Positions 35,333-45,984 of a stretch of DNA of 64,000 nt are shown one piece after another. The DNA is from Adiantum capillus-veneris (Eukaryota > Streptophyta > Polypodiopsida > Polypodiales > Pteridaceae). The notes under the pieces were generated by a model that worked only from the letters and a program-made list of their open reading frames with translations, did not search any database and was not told the origin of the DNA. The stretch's first letter is position 1. Every line of letters starts with the position of its first letter. The stretch is from contig CM043948.1 of NCBI GenBank assembly GCA_014529385.2, positions 84,040,260-84,104,259 of the forward strand, written 5' to 3'. Both the position numbers and the translations under genes were made by a program.

Positions 35333-35345
35333 CGGAGGGGGGGAG
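35333..35345 (+). other. GYP-B polypurine tract
   Basis: CGGAGGGGGGGAG directly before the 3' LTR, the plus-strand primer site. Confidence 0.85.
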
Positions 35346-36276
35346 TGCTGAGCCAGCAGAGGATCACACCCACATTTTTGCTCACACTCATCATTTTGTA
35401 ACCATTGATTGTAATAAATGTCTTTCCGACATTAATTTTGATTTGAGCCATTCATTAAGTAACGGGACTCAATTGAGTTTCCAGCTTGTAATTCCGAAGT
35501 AATTTCACTTGCTGATATAATTAGTTAGAGATGTTCTCACCTCCAAGGCTGAGGTATATAAGCCAAAGTTTTTGTAACCTAAGGGATTCAGATTATTAGT
35601 CAAAGTGAGTTTTTGAGCGCCGTGACTGTATCTGAGAGAGAGAGAGAGAGTCTTATCTACTTGCTACGCGAGCTACGGACCCGCCATTGGAGAAGCGACA
35701 CCGCCATTGTGTTAGCAACGGCGAGAGCTACGCATAGATACCAAGAGTGCGCGCTATTGGCTTCTATGTGTGGTAAGTTCCTACGAGCTTCGGTGTGAGT
35801 TTTCTTCCAACTCGTGTGTCGGAATAGAGCATGCAGCATATCTATAGAACCACAACGAGTAGAGCTACACATTAGTACCATCGGGGTCAAGTTTCGATCA
35901 CCTGTATTTTTCGGCCTGTCTTCATACGCGTTTGCCGCACGGAGTGGTTATAGGTTGATTTTGCAGTTCAAGTCTTTAGGGTGTTGTTCTTACCTAGTGT
36001 ATAGACTTCCCCTTGAGTTTGAGATCGATTCAATGATTCTAGATCTTGTTTCGTATAGCATTCGTTCGTAGTACGGATTTCAGTCACTTGCGTATTTTAG
36101 AACTTAGATTTGATTTCCTTAGTAGTGATTGTCATTAGAAGGTCGAGTAGGTGATTTGACACCCACCTAGTTGTTTCCATGCGCCTGCGGGTCAAGCTCC
36201 GTCCTCGTCTGACAAATTCTGTTGTTGGTTGAGTTCTCGCTATTTAGCTTCCTCTAGCGGCGTAACCGCCTTAACA
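35346..36276 (+). repeat. GYP-B 3' LTR
   Basis: A 931-bp LTR, starting TGCTGAGCC (third base changed from the 5' LTR) and ending CCTTAACA. Its (GA)n run is 17 bp (35634-35650). TCATACGCGT lies at 35922-35931. AAGGG follows at 36277-36281. Confidence 0.95.
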
Positions 36277-36281
36277 AAGGG
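36277..36281. repeat. GYP-B target-site duplication, right copy
   Basis: AAGGG, identical to 17724-17728. Confidence 0.92.
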
Positions 36282-36909
36282 TTTGAGGCCCAAAGCTATA
36301 AAAGAGCCCTATTCTTAATGAGAAGTCATTCTTCGGTGAGGATTCCTCTTTGTAGAGTGGATGGTCATGAGGCTCATGGGCTTTCCATGCCCATGTAGCT
36401 CTTGATTTCTAATAATCAATTACACTTTCTTTCTTATTAGTCTTCTTTGCTTGATTATGTGGAGTGAGATTGTATTACTGTGATGGTAGATCTCTAATTC
36501 CTTTTTTGAGTTAATCTTTTCTATCCACACCATTGGCCATGGTGTGTGAGGGCTATGCCTTCTTTCTCTTCATCTCTCTCTACAAGGTGCGGTTAGTGTG
36601 TGTGCATACGTAGTCGTATTGAGGGGTTGTGCCGGAATGGACACACTAATGCGGAGTAGGTATGTTAATTGCATGCTTGTGTAGTTGTGATTAAGAGTTG
36701 TGAATAAGAGTGATTGATGTGAGAGGTTAATTTCAACCATGTGATTGTGTGCAAGTGATTAGTGAGTAGGAATGTGTTGTGATTAGAGGAAGCCCCTTTC
36801 CATGGATTCTCTCTATGATGAGTAGAAGGATCCCTTGAATCCTCTATGTCTATACATCTTAGGCTCGTGCTTCCATACCCTAGTCGGGTTGCCGATCCAC
36901 GATTTGACA
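36282..36909 (+). repeat. LTR-C, right part
   Basis: This resumes LTR-C after GYP-B. A CTATAAAAG box sits at 36296-36304, only about 15-20 bp from the insertion point, followed by a T-rich leader typical of LTRs. The end is placed provisionally at GATTTGACA (36909), because a terminal CA is expected and no partner LTR is available to confirm it. Joined, LTR-C would be about 790 bp. Confidence 0.45.
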
Positions 36910-37178
36910 ATTTTGTGGGTTGCGATTAGGTCGTGCTACAACGCCTCCCTACAATGCTCATGGCACACACGAGAGAAAGCGGGTAGCATCACCATCAATA
37001 GTTGGTATTAAACTCGCTCGTCATCCTCACATGCGCAACCAAGGAGAGCAAATACGCAGAGACCGACCTCTCCCATGCCCAACTTGGCTCATCTTCCTTT
37101 GCTTTACGCCCTCCAACTCTTTGCAAATGAAGGGTGTCGTTTGTGTGTATAAGCTTGCATGGTTCTAAGGTCTGCGCC
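36910..37178. other. Short intergenic stretch, nothing supported
   Basis: No domain or RNA gene is recognised between LTR-C and the tubulin pseudogene. Confidence 0.5.
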
Positions 37179-37622
37179 ATGAGAGACATCGGGCCAGCAT
37201 CCAAGTCAGTAATGTTTGCTAGGAACCCTTTCGCCTCAAACATGGAATCGGCCTTGACGGTCTCATGCCGATTGAAAAGAAGTGTTCAAATAGATGATGA
37301 TGCATTCAACACATTCTTCAACAAGACTCGTGTAGGAAAGCATGTACCAAGGGCCATCTTTGTGAATTTCGAGCCCACTGTGATTGACGAGCTTCACACT
37401 GGACCTTACAGACAAGTTTTTCATCTAGAGCAGCTAATATCTGGAAAGGAAGATGCAGCTAACAACTTTGCCCGAGGGCATTACACAGTGGGAAATGATA
37501 TTGTCGATCTTTTCCTAGATCGAGTAAGGAAGTGCAGTAGGAGGTGGTACGGGCTTGGGTTTGGGGTCGCTTCTTTAGAACGCCTGTCAGTCGATTATGG
37601 AAAGAAGCCCAAGGGGCAGTGA
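37179..37622 (+). pseudogene. Alpha-tubulin pseudogene, N-terminal part
   Basis: Starts ATGAGAGAC (MRD...). After a small indel it reads IQVSNVC, a stop, then [10 protein letters not shown] in a shifted frame, and returns to [44 protein letters not shown] and [11 protein letters not shown]. Between [10 protein letters not shown] and LERLS about 45 bp are missing, and the glycine-rich nucleotide-binding loop GGGTGLGLG is present only in a shifted frame. Tubulin similarity ends at 37622. No intron is evident, so it may be a retrocopy, but without knowing the parent gene's introns this is unproven. It cannot make a working tubulin. Confidence 0.88.
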
Positions 37623-38385
37623 CAAGCTGCTACAATGTACACATCCTGGGAACGACACTAATGGCTGACGTAAGCAATGACGGATGAAGAAACAGAGCAT
37701 GCCATTTTTATTGCGTGAATAGTTATTTACAGTTCGATTTTATTATCAAAGTTTAAATGGCCTTATTTTACTATTTAGAGATTGTACTTGTATGGAACGA
37801 TGTATTGGTGAAATATGTATCGTGATGATTGAAAGTCCCTCTTAAGCCACTTGTGTTTTTTATTATGACAATTTGTACCGGGATTAGACACTTCCCACGC
37901 AGCTGTCGCATGCGATAAGACCTCCCAAAATATCAATTTTTTGTTCAAGTCCTATTTTGTTCTGCTTCTCATGAGGTTACTGGGTACACCTTAAACCCAA
38001 GGTTTGGCAGTGAACCAAAAACTCCATTTATTGGTAGCTAATTTTTTGCCTTACACCCTATCTGTTCAAGGGGGGGTTTACTATTATAGCACCAGATTAT
38101 GTATACACTAGAAATCCTTGGTTGTGAGAGAACCTAAAACTCGCGGTTGACGAGTACACCAAAAACTCGAGATATCATGAGAGTGATATATCTAGTTCGG
38201 GCTTGAGGGAGGGATTGTTGTGTTCAAGACCTCGTTCAGTTTTTGGTGTCAGCTCATGGGAAACGTCCCAAAGGCATGCAATTAGGAGAGCCAGTTTGCA
38301 TGACAACTTTTGCTATATATTGTAAGGTTCTACAAAGGAAAAAAATAATAGGATAGTGTTATTTTTGCAAGCTTGTCGAGTCTCT

Positions 38386-38386
<1 letters not shown>
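37623..38386. other. Intergenic; possible LTR fragment from 38216
   Basis: No gene is seen. At 38202-38220 a purine-rich GCTTGAGGGAGGGA is followed by TGTTGTGTTCAAGACC, which looks like a polypurine tract and copia-type LTR start, with a TATATA-like sequence about 100 bp later. No end or partner is visible, so this is a weak call. Confidence 0.35.

Positions 38387-38444
<58 letters not shown>
38387..38444. repeat. (CT)n microsatellite
   Basis: About 58 bp of uninterrupted CT, then a few CTCG variants, at the left edge of GAG-D. Confidence 0.95.
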
Positions 38445-38448
<4 letters not shown>

Positions 38449-38499
38449 CTCTCGCTCTCGTCAACTCGTTCATATCTGCTGCTCTTCTCCTCGCCATGG

Positions 38500-40650
38500 T
38501 TCTTTCCCACCGCTTGCACCCTCCATAGGCTCCAAGCCTAGCAGTGATTGCTTCCCAAGTGGTAATACCTCTAATGAGTAGGCCATTATAGATATCCTCA
38601 TGTCGTAGTCTCCTAATGAACCTATCGAGAAATTGGTTATTATTGAAGCGCTCATTTGGATTACAACAAGAATTCAAATGCTTCAAGTGGCTAATAAAGT
38701 CTCTCACTGACTCCCCTTCCTCTCATTGGGCTTTCTGGAGCTGAGATGCTACACCCCAAAGCACTCCCTCTTGTATGTACTCTTTCAAGAACAGTCTCGT
38801 AAGAGTGGGATAGTTCGTGCGCTCTTCATTTTGTAGGGTTCAATACCAGTCCCCTGCCTTCCCACTTAGAGTCAAGCTCAAAGCTTTGCATTTGCAATTC
38901 ATTGTGCTCTTCCAGGGAATCACATATGTGCTCAAATACCTCAATATGCTTTCTAACATCCCCATCCCCATCCCCACTGTATTTTTGTGTGAGCTTGGCC
39001 ACTTGTACTACCTTACTTCTAGGCTCTCTATCACACGTTTTACACATATTTTCAGCAATAGATTGATCGATAGCTTGAGCAAATGTTTCCAAGTCACCCA
39101 AGTGAGCAGGTATAGTAGGGACAGGTGCTCTTAGGACAGCATGTGAAATGGGGGTTGGCATCGGGTTAGGCATACGGGTGATCCTCGGTCCCAAGCTGGG
39201 TACGATGTTGTGCCATGCGGTGGCCCAAAGTTCATATGTGTGGCCCTATGCATGATAGACATAGGATATGACATGTTAATACTAGCTGGTATGGATCCAC
39301 TAGAATGAGTACTTGGATAGGGTGGTTGTGGAGTGTAGGCTATGGAAACAATTAAGGTGTGGAAGCTACATGGGTATGAGGGCCCATAGGTACATATGAT
39401 TGATGTACACTTGTAGGTATTGTCGTGGGCATTGTGCTAGTATGTAGCAGTTCTTTACTCACGAATGAGGTCCAAGGTGTACTTTTTGGTGGGATGGACA
39501 TAGTAGCCGTAGATTATTCGAAGGAAAGATGAGCTAAATTTGGGAATGTGAAACTATTTCTTGTGGGTTTAGAGGGTATTGAGGCTCAAGGAAAAACAAC
39601 ATATGAAGGATCAATGGGACTCACTGAAGGAGTCTCCATTTGTGACAGGGTTGGTTGTTTGGCCTTTCCCGTATCCAAGAATCTCATAGATCATGGGACT
39701 CATTGAGGGAGTCTACATTTGTGATAGGGTTGATCTTTTCGCCTTTCTCGTATCCAAGAATCTCATAGGACCCATCAAAAGAATGTTAATTCCCTGGTCT
39801 TGCCTCCCTAATTGGACGGCACCATGGATGACATCACAGATCATCCGTTGCTTCTCCTCTAAACTTGTGGCCCCAAACGTGGATTGTACCATCTCTAACC
39901 ACCCCACAAGGTATGTGTAGCCTATGTGCAAGTCGGTCAACGTCTCAACTTGTAGGTCATACTCCCAACTTTCTATGAGAAATATCCCCTCTAAGCTTGG
40001 TGTGCTGGAGGTTCCCCTTGAAGTGGAAGCATTATGGCTCCCCATCGCCTAACCTCTATGACTGCTATCTTGGGAGCACTCCGTTGCTTTGTTGGCGTGG
40101 TTGTTTTCATAGGGGTCTTCGCTTTCATGGCTCGACTTTGTTCTAGCATTTGTAGGTTCTCAATTTTCCTTTCCCTTGTTGCTTGCATATATCGTTCGAT
40201 CTCTTGCACTTCGGCAAGACTCCTACCATCGGGTAGTAGAACCTAAGGGGGTGATGGCTCATTAGGGTCTTTAATGAATGAAGTAGGTAGGATGTCAACA
40301 TGGGCACCCTTGGGGAGTACATGGTCTACATGAGAAGTGAAAGGCGAATCTACCTCCTCATTGCCCTCTTTCACTTCACTAGTTGTGGGCTCCAAACGGG
40401 TGGCTCGACTAAAGGTTTCTTTTAAGTGGCTAAATACGCTAGACCCATGCCGTGGGGCAAAGGCATGCATGCCTTGACTTGACATTTCACGCTTTTTTGT
40501 AGGATATCCTTCCATGATGTTGTAGTCAGAGGAAGAGTCACTAGATGCAATATGAGGGTCTTTAGTTGCACTACCTTTGGGTTCCAGCCAAAGGCCCGGA
40601 ACCTAACATGGGTGGATAATGGATTCTCATGCAATTCAAGGCACTCTCTA
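38500..40650 (-). pseudogene. GAG-D gag pseudogene
   Basis: Fragments in shifting frames: N-terminal pieces at 40243-40634, 39991-40209 and 39713-40045; a capsid-proximal piece at 38826-39194 (HLGDLETFAQAIDQSIAENM, VAKLTQKYSGDGDGDVRKHI, EVFEHICDSLEE); and a downstream piece at 38330-38707 (RDFISHLKHLNSCCNPNERF). These match the better GAG-F copy. The family is the LTR-retrotransposon capsid (Retrotrans_gag). A GD dipeptide expansion is present relative to GAG-F. Multiple frameshifts rule out a functional protein. Confidence 0.7.
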
Positions 40651-40749
40651 AGGGATCGGACTCTATCACTTGTCCAAAGCGCAAATACATGTGAGGCGCG
40701 TATCCCAAAAGTGTTGAGTGATGAGTACTCTAAGAGGTCTCGCCACTAG

Positions 40750-41112
40750 AGATTTTGGTCATTTTACTTGGTTTTGTTTGTTTTGTATTTTTTTTAATTA
40801 AAAAACTCTTTTTATGTGTGTGAGACGGAATAGGTCGTGTGCTAGCTCAAAATGAGCATATCGCTTAGAGGAATTTGGCGTGCTTCACAACACACGATTC
40901 GGCTACCAAAACCTCTTGTGACCCCCAAAATGGTCAAATTCTAGCTGGGCATGTGGGCAAAAAGGGGAAAAGTCCAAGGGAGCTAGTGGAAGGAAAGGGT
41001 GAAGCCTAAATCCCACATGCTTCCTTTTGACCATTAGACTTGAGGTATATATAGTACGAGGTACTCTATTCCTTCACTTGAAAGGAAGCTATGGAGGTCT
41101 CCTCTTCCTACA

Positions 41113-41143
<31 letters not shown>

Positions 41144-41550
41144 CAAAGGCCGAGACTAAAGCCGGGGCTAATGGGGTTTTTTCTCTTTCAAACGCTCAAG
41201 GGCTAACTATAGTCTTTTTTTTTGTCAATTCAAAAACTATCTGGATTTGGTTTTTTTTGCTTTTTTCCTTTTTCTTTTTCTCTTTTGTTGAAATTGTGAA
41301 ATTTCATAATTACTGAAATGCAAAATTACAAAAATGAAAATTTACACAAATGCAACAGAAATTCAGATTTGTAAAAAATACAATACCTAGGCAGATAGAT
41401 CTAAAGCAAAAACAGCTTTGACAAAAAAATAAAAAAGACAGTGCCAGTTTCATTAGATCTACTTTCATATCTGCAAAAAAAACCACACACACACACACTT
41501 CCCAACCTTTCTCTGTAAACAAAAGGAAATATTAACCTCAACAATGTAGA
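40750..41550 (-). other. GAG-D leader region, non-coding
   Basis: AT-rich, without genes. Parts (40820-41060) resemble GAG-F 58180-58400. A (TA)n-rich run lies near 41110-41145. Poly-T and poly-A tracts are frequent. Confidence 0.5.
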
Positions 41551-41661
41551 ATGCAGGCTACAGGCGGAGCTTGGCACAAAGCGTTTCCCTGGCTGCACGC
41601 AAAGAAGAAGAAGCCTCCATGTCGTTGCTCGTCCTTCTCCGTGTCACCGTGCTTGTCGATG

Positions 41662-41753
<92 letters not shown>

Positions 41754-42003
41754 CAAGAAGAGGTGAAGCCAGAGCAAGACTTGCACATTCAGAATCCCTT
41801 AAAAAACCTAGTTTACAACCTTATTAGGTCTTGTCGTTCTTTTCACATACGGGCGCCCAAATTTTTTCAGTCAATGCTAAATGGGTTTGGTGCATCTTTC
41901 ATTGGTGATCACCAGATTTTTCCTATAAAGCTCTTGGACTAACAAGCCCAGCCCATGACTAAACATATGCACAAAAGAATAGTGGCGGCATCACGGGTTA
42001 ACA
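41551..42003 (-). repeat. GAG-D LTR-like block with internal (CT)n(CA)n
   Basis: It shares layout with the GAG-F LTR: TGTTAACC at the minus-strand start and a compound microsatellite (CT 41662-41690, CA 41691-41750) at the same relative place. Sequence between the two is diverged. The left limit is approximate. Confidence 0.55.
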
Positions 42004-42183
42004 ATGTGGGAACTATAACGTCCAATAAAGCGAACTCCAAGGGACATAACCTATGCAAACACCTACCCAATAGACAAACTTCACACCAGACCATACGTGC
42101 ACATGGGAAAGCCCAAAGGTAGTGGCCAATAGTCTCCTCATGTCATGTGCAATGAGCACAAGTTCGATCGTACACAGTATTGT
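42004..42183 (-). pseudogene. LINE reverse-transcriptase zinc-binding (zf-RVT) fragment, C-terminal piece
   Basis: The minus strand reads NTVYDRTCAHCT, one stop, then HEETIGHYLWAFPCARMVWC. CX2C followed by H and C before VW is the signature of the zinc-binding domain after plant LINE reverse transcriptases (PF13966-like). The N-terminal piece of the same domain lies at 45985-46150, across COP-E. GAG-D abuts its left side. Confidence 0.5.
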
Positions 42184-42484
42184 TGTTAGGATTTAAGCCA
42201 ACTAATAGGATACCCATCACACTTATCATACTAAGCTTATCTATTCATTTGATCATATAGAACAATAAGGAGTAGTGAGGTATACCAATCCTCACTGAGA
42301 GCTCCACCAACACTGTGTGTCTACTCTTCTTATTCCTTGCACTCTGTACTAAGTTTATCTATTCATTTGATCGTATAGAACAATAAGGAGTAGTGAGGTA
42401 TATTAATCCTCACTGAGAGCTCCACCAACATTGTGTGTCTACTCTTCTTATTCCTTGCACTCTGTACACACCATGCATTCTTCA
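42184..42484 (+). repeat. COP-E 5' LTR with internal tandem duplication
   Basis: 301 bp against 183 bp for the 3' LTR. The excess is a tandem copy of about 117 bp: 42234-42350 is repeated at 42351-42467 with a few differences. Without the duplication the two LTRs are nearly the same length. Confidence 0.85.
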
Positions 42485-42486
42485 AG

Positions 42487-42497
42487 TGGCATCAAAG
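42487..42497 (+). other. COP-E primer-binding site
   Basis: TGGCATCAAAG, close to the TGGTATCAGAG primer site complementary to initiator tRNA-Met used by plant copia elements. Confidence 0.6.
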
Positions 42498-44300
42498 ATG
42501 AAGGTTTCAATGCTACTCCTCTCTCAGCATGCCCCTCTTCTTGGCGGGCTTGACATTAGCTACATCAGCAATGGATTGAAGCTTGAAGCTTCCATGGCTC
42601 TGGAGACATTATGAACTTGACACAAGGAGCTTACGTTTCAAGGTGGCAAGGGGCTGAACAACACAAGCCACAAGGGGTGAGAGATTGAGTTTTTTGTGAG
42701 CTCAAAGAAAGAGAGAAGCAGGTTGCTTAGTTTATGGAAAATTGATAGCAGGTCGTTGTTTTTCTCATAACTTGCACTAGAAAACTTGGATTCATTTTTT
42801 TTCTCAAGACGAGGATATCTTCAAGCCCTACAGCTTGTAAAAGAGCTTGTCAGCTGGTTTGGAGTGTAGTATGTCTAAAATAAAAAACATAGAGGCTATT
42901 TTCTCAACAGAGATTGTACATTTGAGATGAGTAAGAGAGGAGAGAGAGTGTAGAGGGAGAGAACAAGATAGATTCATCTCAACTTCAACATTGTAGGCCT
43001 CAAGAGCACACACACACTCTCAGCAATGACGATTTCTCTTCACACACACACACTCTGGTTTTTGCCATCAGCAATCCGTTTTCCCGGCTTGCAGCATTGG
43101 CTAACATCTACATATACCAGTGAGGTGCCTCTTCCATGGAGGAGTAACATCCGACATCGGCATTGTCTTTGGTAACATCAACTATAGATTTTCACACGTT
43201 CTATGGTATTGCAAAGAGTGATACAAAGAGAGAGTTTGTCGGCAGTGGGAGGTAGGTTATAGATTGCTATCAGTAGCAACTCTATGCATTTTTTGAGAGT
43301 ATTTTTGGATTTTTATATGCGCTCTTGTCATTGATATATGTCATTTGTGATTCCGGAGACTAATTTTATTAGTGATTCATAGTCGGTGATGGCTTCACAA
43401 AGACAACTCTTATATACAATTTTTACATCCACAGGGACAGTCACAGGTTCTTTGGACACAATAGATATACTAGCATCTTTGATAGTGATAGCCATTATAG
43501 TTCTAGTGAGACTTTGGATGCATATGGCTTATGAATGACTAGAATTTGAGAGTGCTTATCTCTATTGAGAGTGCGTTACTCCCCGTAGGGAGCTGGTTCT
43601 TTGCTTTTCTTGCATAGACATTGGCAACCTATTTGAGCGCGTGTCTTGCGGTTTTACAGTGATAATATCACATCTTGGGGATGGAGTTGTGTTGCGAATA
43701 CTACCATTGTACATCATTGTGAAGTCGATTATGGCTAGTTTTGGCAATCTCGATCATTTTTGAGACTCGATCTGGAAGAGCCCTTTTTGAGATTGTAGCT
43801 AGTCATGTCTACATAACTTTTTGTGAGGGTCGTAGCATGAGGTTTTTTTTAAGCCAAGCACTGGGGGGCCGATTACCAAGTGTGAGGTGGATTAGGTTGC
43901 TAGAGATCCCCACTTGTGGCCTCCATAAGACATGTATAGATAGGTATAGGTGCTTTGATGCCAAGTTGACAGTCTTTATCGATAGTTCTTTTGAGCTATA
44001 TATGCTAGTTTGTGTGCAAAAAGCACTCTTGATATTTTATTTGTTGATTTCATCTTGATTTTTGCTAGAGATTTTCATCTCTATATAGAGGAGACTTTGT
44101 TCAATTTTTTCTGCCAATCCTCTAGTTTTCCTATAGCACTCTTTTGCATTGACCTTACAGGGATTTTGCTAAGTTTTTAGTTGAGATTTTGATCTCTGTG
44201 CAAATGAGACTTTGCCAAAATTTCCGTAGAAATCTTGCCATAAAGTTCTCACTCTCTTGCATTTTCTCTTATCAGTCACCTTGCTAGAACTTCTGAGAAA
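42498..44300 (+). other. COP-E leader, no supported gene
   Basis: About 1.8 kb of AT-rich sequence without a recognisable ORF, unusually long for a copia leader. It may contain inserted DNA, which I cannot delimit. Confidence 0.5.
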
Positions 44301-44307
44301 GAAAAGT

Positions 44308-45560
44308 ATTATATCAAGAAGTTTAATGGTAAAACCTTCATGATATCACCTTGAAAATCCTCGTCTCCTTGGTTTAGATCAAATCCTATCAGGAACAAAT
44401 TCATGACTAAGTTTCTAAATCTGATATATCTTATAATTGAGTTGGACATTGTGGGGTTCTTCTCATGCTAAATAGTAAAGCTTCATCTTGGCCCCATTAT
44501 ACACATGATGTAGTATTAGTCCAGATAAATCCTTCAATCTCACTGCTCCATTGAAAAACACTCAATCCACTTCATAGGGTCCTAACCATGCTATTGTCAG
44601 ATTGGATTTCTTAGGTCTTAGTTGAAACTAGATCTCCTTTTTGAAACTCCCTAACTTAGATCTTACTATGATGCCAATATGTTCTTTTTTGTGGCACCAC
44701 CTGGCAGCATATGCTTGATGTCTTGGTCAATAAGGGCCTTGCAACGCCATTGAAAGATCATAAAGAGGGTGTTCACTGATGATCAATGGGAAGAGCTTGA
44801 TGCTTCTGCTATGGTGACCATTTGCCTACTTGGTGAGTCCATTTTCTTTACAATTATGGTCAAGATAGTACTGCAAAGAAATTATGGGAATCACTATGCT
44901 CAGCTTGGGATGGCAAGAGTGCCTCAAACAATTTTTTTCTCATGAAAAAGCACATGTGTTTGAATATGAAAGAGGACAACAGTGTCAGCTCACAATTAAA
45001 TGAGTTTTATAGCTTGTTTACACAACTTACATCTAAGGGGCTTATTTTTTATGATGAAATGAAAGCTATTTTCTTGCTATGTTCTTTGCCTTCATTTGTG
45101 GGATACATTTAACACTACCATTAGTAACTCTGCCCCTAAGGGAAAGCTCATTTTCAGTGATCTTACTAGCACTTTGCTCATTGGAAAAATTCAACATCGG
45201 TCTCTTGACACTAGTGGGCATGGTGATGCATATATGGCAAGTGAAAGTAGCCAAAGAAACAATCAAATGCTGAGAGGTCATAGTTGCAGAGGAGAGGTCA
45301 CGGTCATTCTCAAGATCACAAGAATGTACGTAGCAAGAGTCGTGGACATGACCTACGAGATGTAGAATCTACCACTGTCACAAGAAAGGACACGTGAAAA
45401 AGAATTGTTGTTTATTGCCACGAGAGAAAGGTAAAGCCATTGTCGTAAGTTTTGCATCTCCTAAGAGGAGTGTGAAGATAGAGGAACTCAATGTCATTGA
45501 GTTTCCATATGTTTATATTGTTCCTGATGTGCCACAACCATCAAATGTACTATTTTTTAC
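44308..45560 (+). pseudogene. COP-E copia gag pseudogene
   Basis: Starts with YIKKFNGKTFM, typical of the copia gag N-terminus. It is interrupted at about 44346-44680 by an antisense gypsy fragment. It resumes (MLDVLVNKGLATPL; WEELDASAMVTICL; NNFFLMKKHMCLNM; LNEFYSLFTQLTSKG), matching the UBN2-type gag domain, in several frames. A zinc knuckle CHKKGHVKKNC at about 45376 lacks its first cysteine. Frameshifts and a TAA near 45108 break it. Confidence 0.75.
44340..44680 (-). pseudogene. Antisense gypsy integrase C-terminal fragment inside COP-E
   Basis: The minus strand reads LRPKKSNLTIAWLGPYEVD, one stop, then VFFNGAVRLKDLSGLILHHV and YNGAKMKLYYL. This is the small C-terminal domain of a plant gypsy integrase, of a family different from GYP (which has GPLVIKDLSPSGAVKLATLD). 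It splits the copia gag N-terminus from the rest. Confidence 0.7.
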
Positions 45561-45597
45561 TTCTAATTTGAGTTGTTAGAGCTTGATGAATGTTATG

Positions 45598-45750
45598 TGT
45601 AAAATTGGATTATTGAATCACGTGCTAGTTTTCATGTTACTCCTCACAAGGAATGGCACAAAGAGCCTACCCTCAGAGCACTTTACACATTGCATGGAGA
45701 TGATGGGTGTAGGGTGAAGCCACTTGAATGCTTCACGGTTGTATAGATGT
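45598..45750 (+). pseudogene. COP-E copia protease remnant
   Basis: Reads NWIIESRASFHVTPHKEWH. The copia protease consensus at this place is W-I-x-D-S-G-A-S-x-H-x-T, so the catalytic Asp is Glu and the Gly is Arg. The frame ends at a TAG soon after, and the sequence then joins the 3' end of the element. Confidence 0.65.
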
Positions 45751-45801
45751 ACATACTTACACATATAGCCACTTGAACCACATTGGCCTCAAGTGGAAGA
45801 T

Positions 45802-45984
45802 TGTTAGGGTTCAAGCCAACTAACAGATTACCCATCATATTGACCGTACTAATGTTATCTTTTCTTTTGATCGTATACAACAATAAAGGAGTAGTGACGT
45901 ATACCAATCCTCACAAAGAGCTCCACCAACATTTTGTGTCTGCTCTTCTTCTTCCTTGCACTTGCATGCACTACACATTCTTCA
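45802..45984 (+). repeat. COP-E 3' LTR
   Basis: 183 bp, starting TGTTAGGGTTCAAGCC after purine-rich AAGTGGAAGAT and ending CATTCTTCA, followed by ATTGC. Confidence 0.85.

Larger units (their letters stand above)
17729..36276 (+). mobile_element. GYP-B: complete 18.5-kb Ty3/gypsy LTR retrotransposon
   Basis: A full-length element of 18,548 bp. It has two LTRs (17729-18697 and 35346-36276), a 5-bp target duplication, a primer-binding site, a palindrome-bearing leader, gag-pol, a second palindrome-bearing spacer, a coiled-coil ORF and a polypurine tract. By eye the LTRs differ by roughly 15 substitutions outside the GA run, suggesting a fairly recent insertion. It is large for a gypsy element because of about 1.4 kb of leader, 2.8 kb of spacer and the extra ORF. 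It sits inside LTR-C. Coding damage is a one-base loss near 27867, a one-base gain near 29026 and a deletion of about 479 bp in the accessory ORF. Confidence 0.97.
38448..42003 (-). mobile_element. GAG-D: decayed gag-only LTR retroelement
   Basis: The minus strand reads, from right to left, an LTR-like block ending at 42003 (TGTTAACCC on the minus strand), a leader and gag fragments. It is collinear with GAG-F at 55940-59531. No protease, RT or integrase is present. The primer-binding site seen in GAG-F is not recognisable here. Gag is broken into several frames. Left truncation occurs near the CT microsatellite. Confidence 0.7.
42184..45984 (+). mobile_element. COP-E: shrunken Ty1/copia element
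   Basis: 5' LTR 42184-42484 and 3' LTR 45802-45984, both TGTTAGG to TTCA. A tRNA-iMet-like primer site TGGCATCAAAG lies at 42487-42497. The flanks ATTGT and ATTGC are a probable 5-bp duplication with one change. The internal region has a long leader, a broken copia gag and the start of protease, then joins the 3' end; integrase, RT and RNase H are missing. It is therefore non-autonomous. It lies inside an antisense LINE zinc-finger fragment whose reading continues on both sides. Confidence 0.85.

Noticed and set aside
1-36276. GYP-A and GYP-B as one tandem array sharing an LTR
   Set aside because: GYP-B has its own two LTRs and target duplication, and 6 kb of unrelated DNA separates the copies.
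41538-41942. ORFs across the (CT)n(CA)n in the GAG-D LTR
   Set aside because: Low-complexity translation of a microsatellite with no domain.
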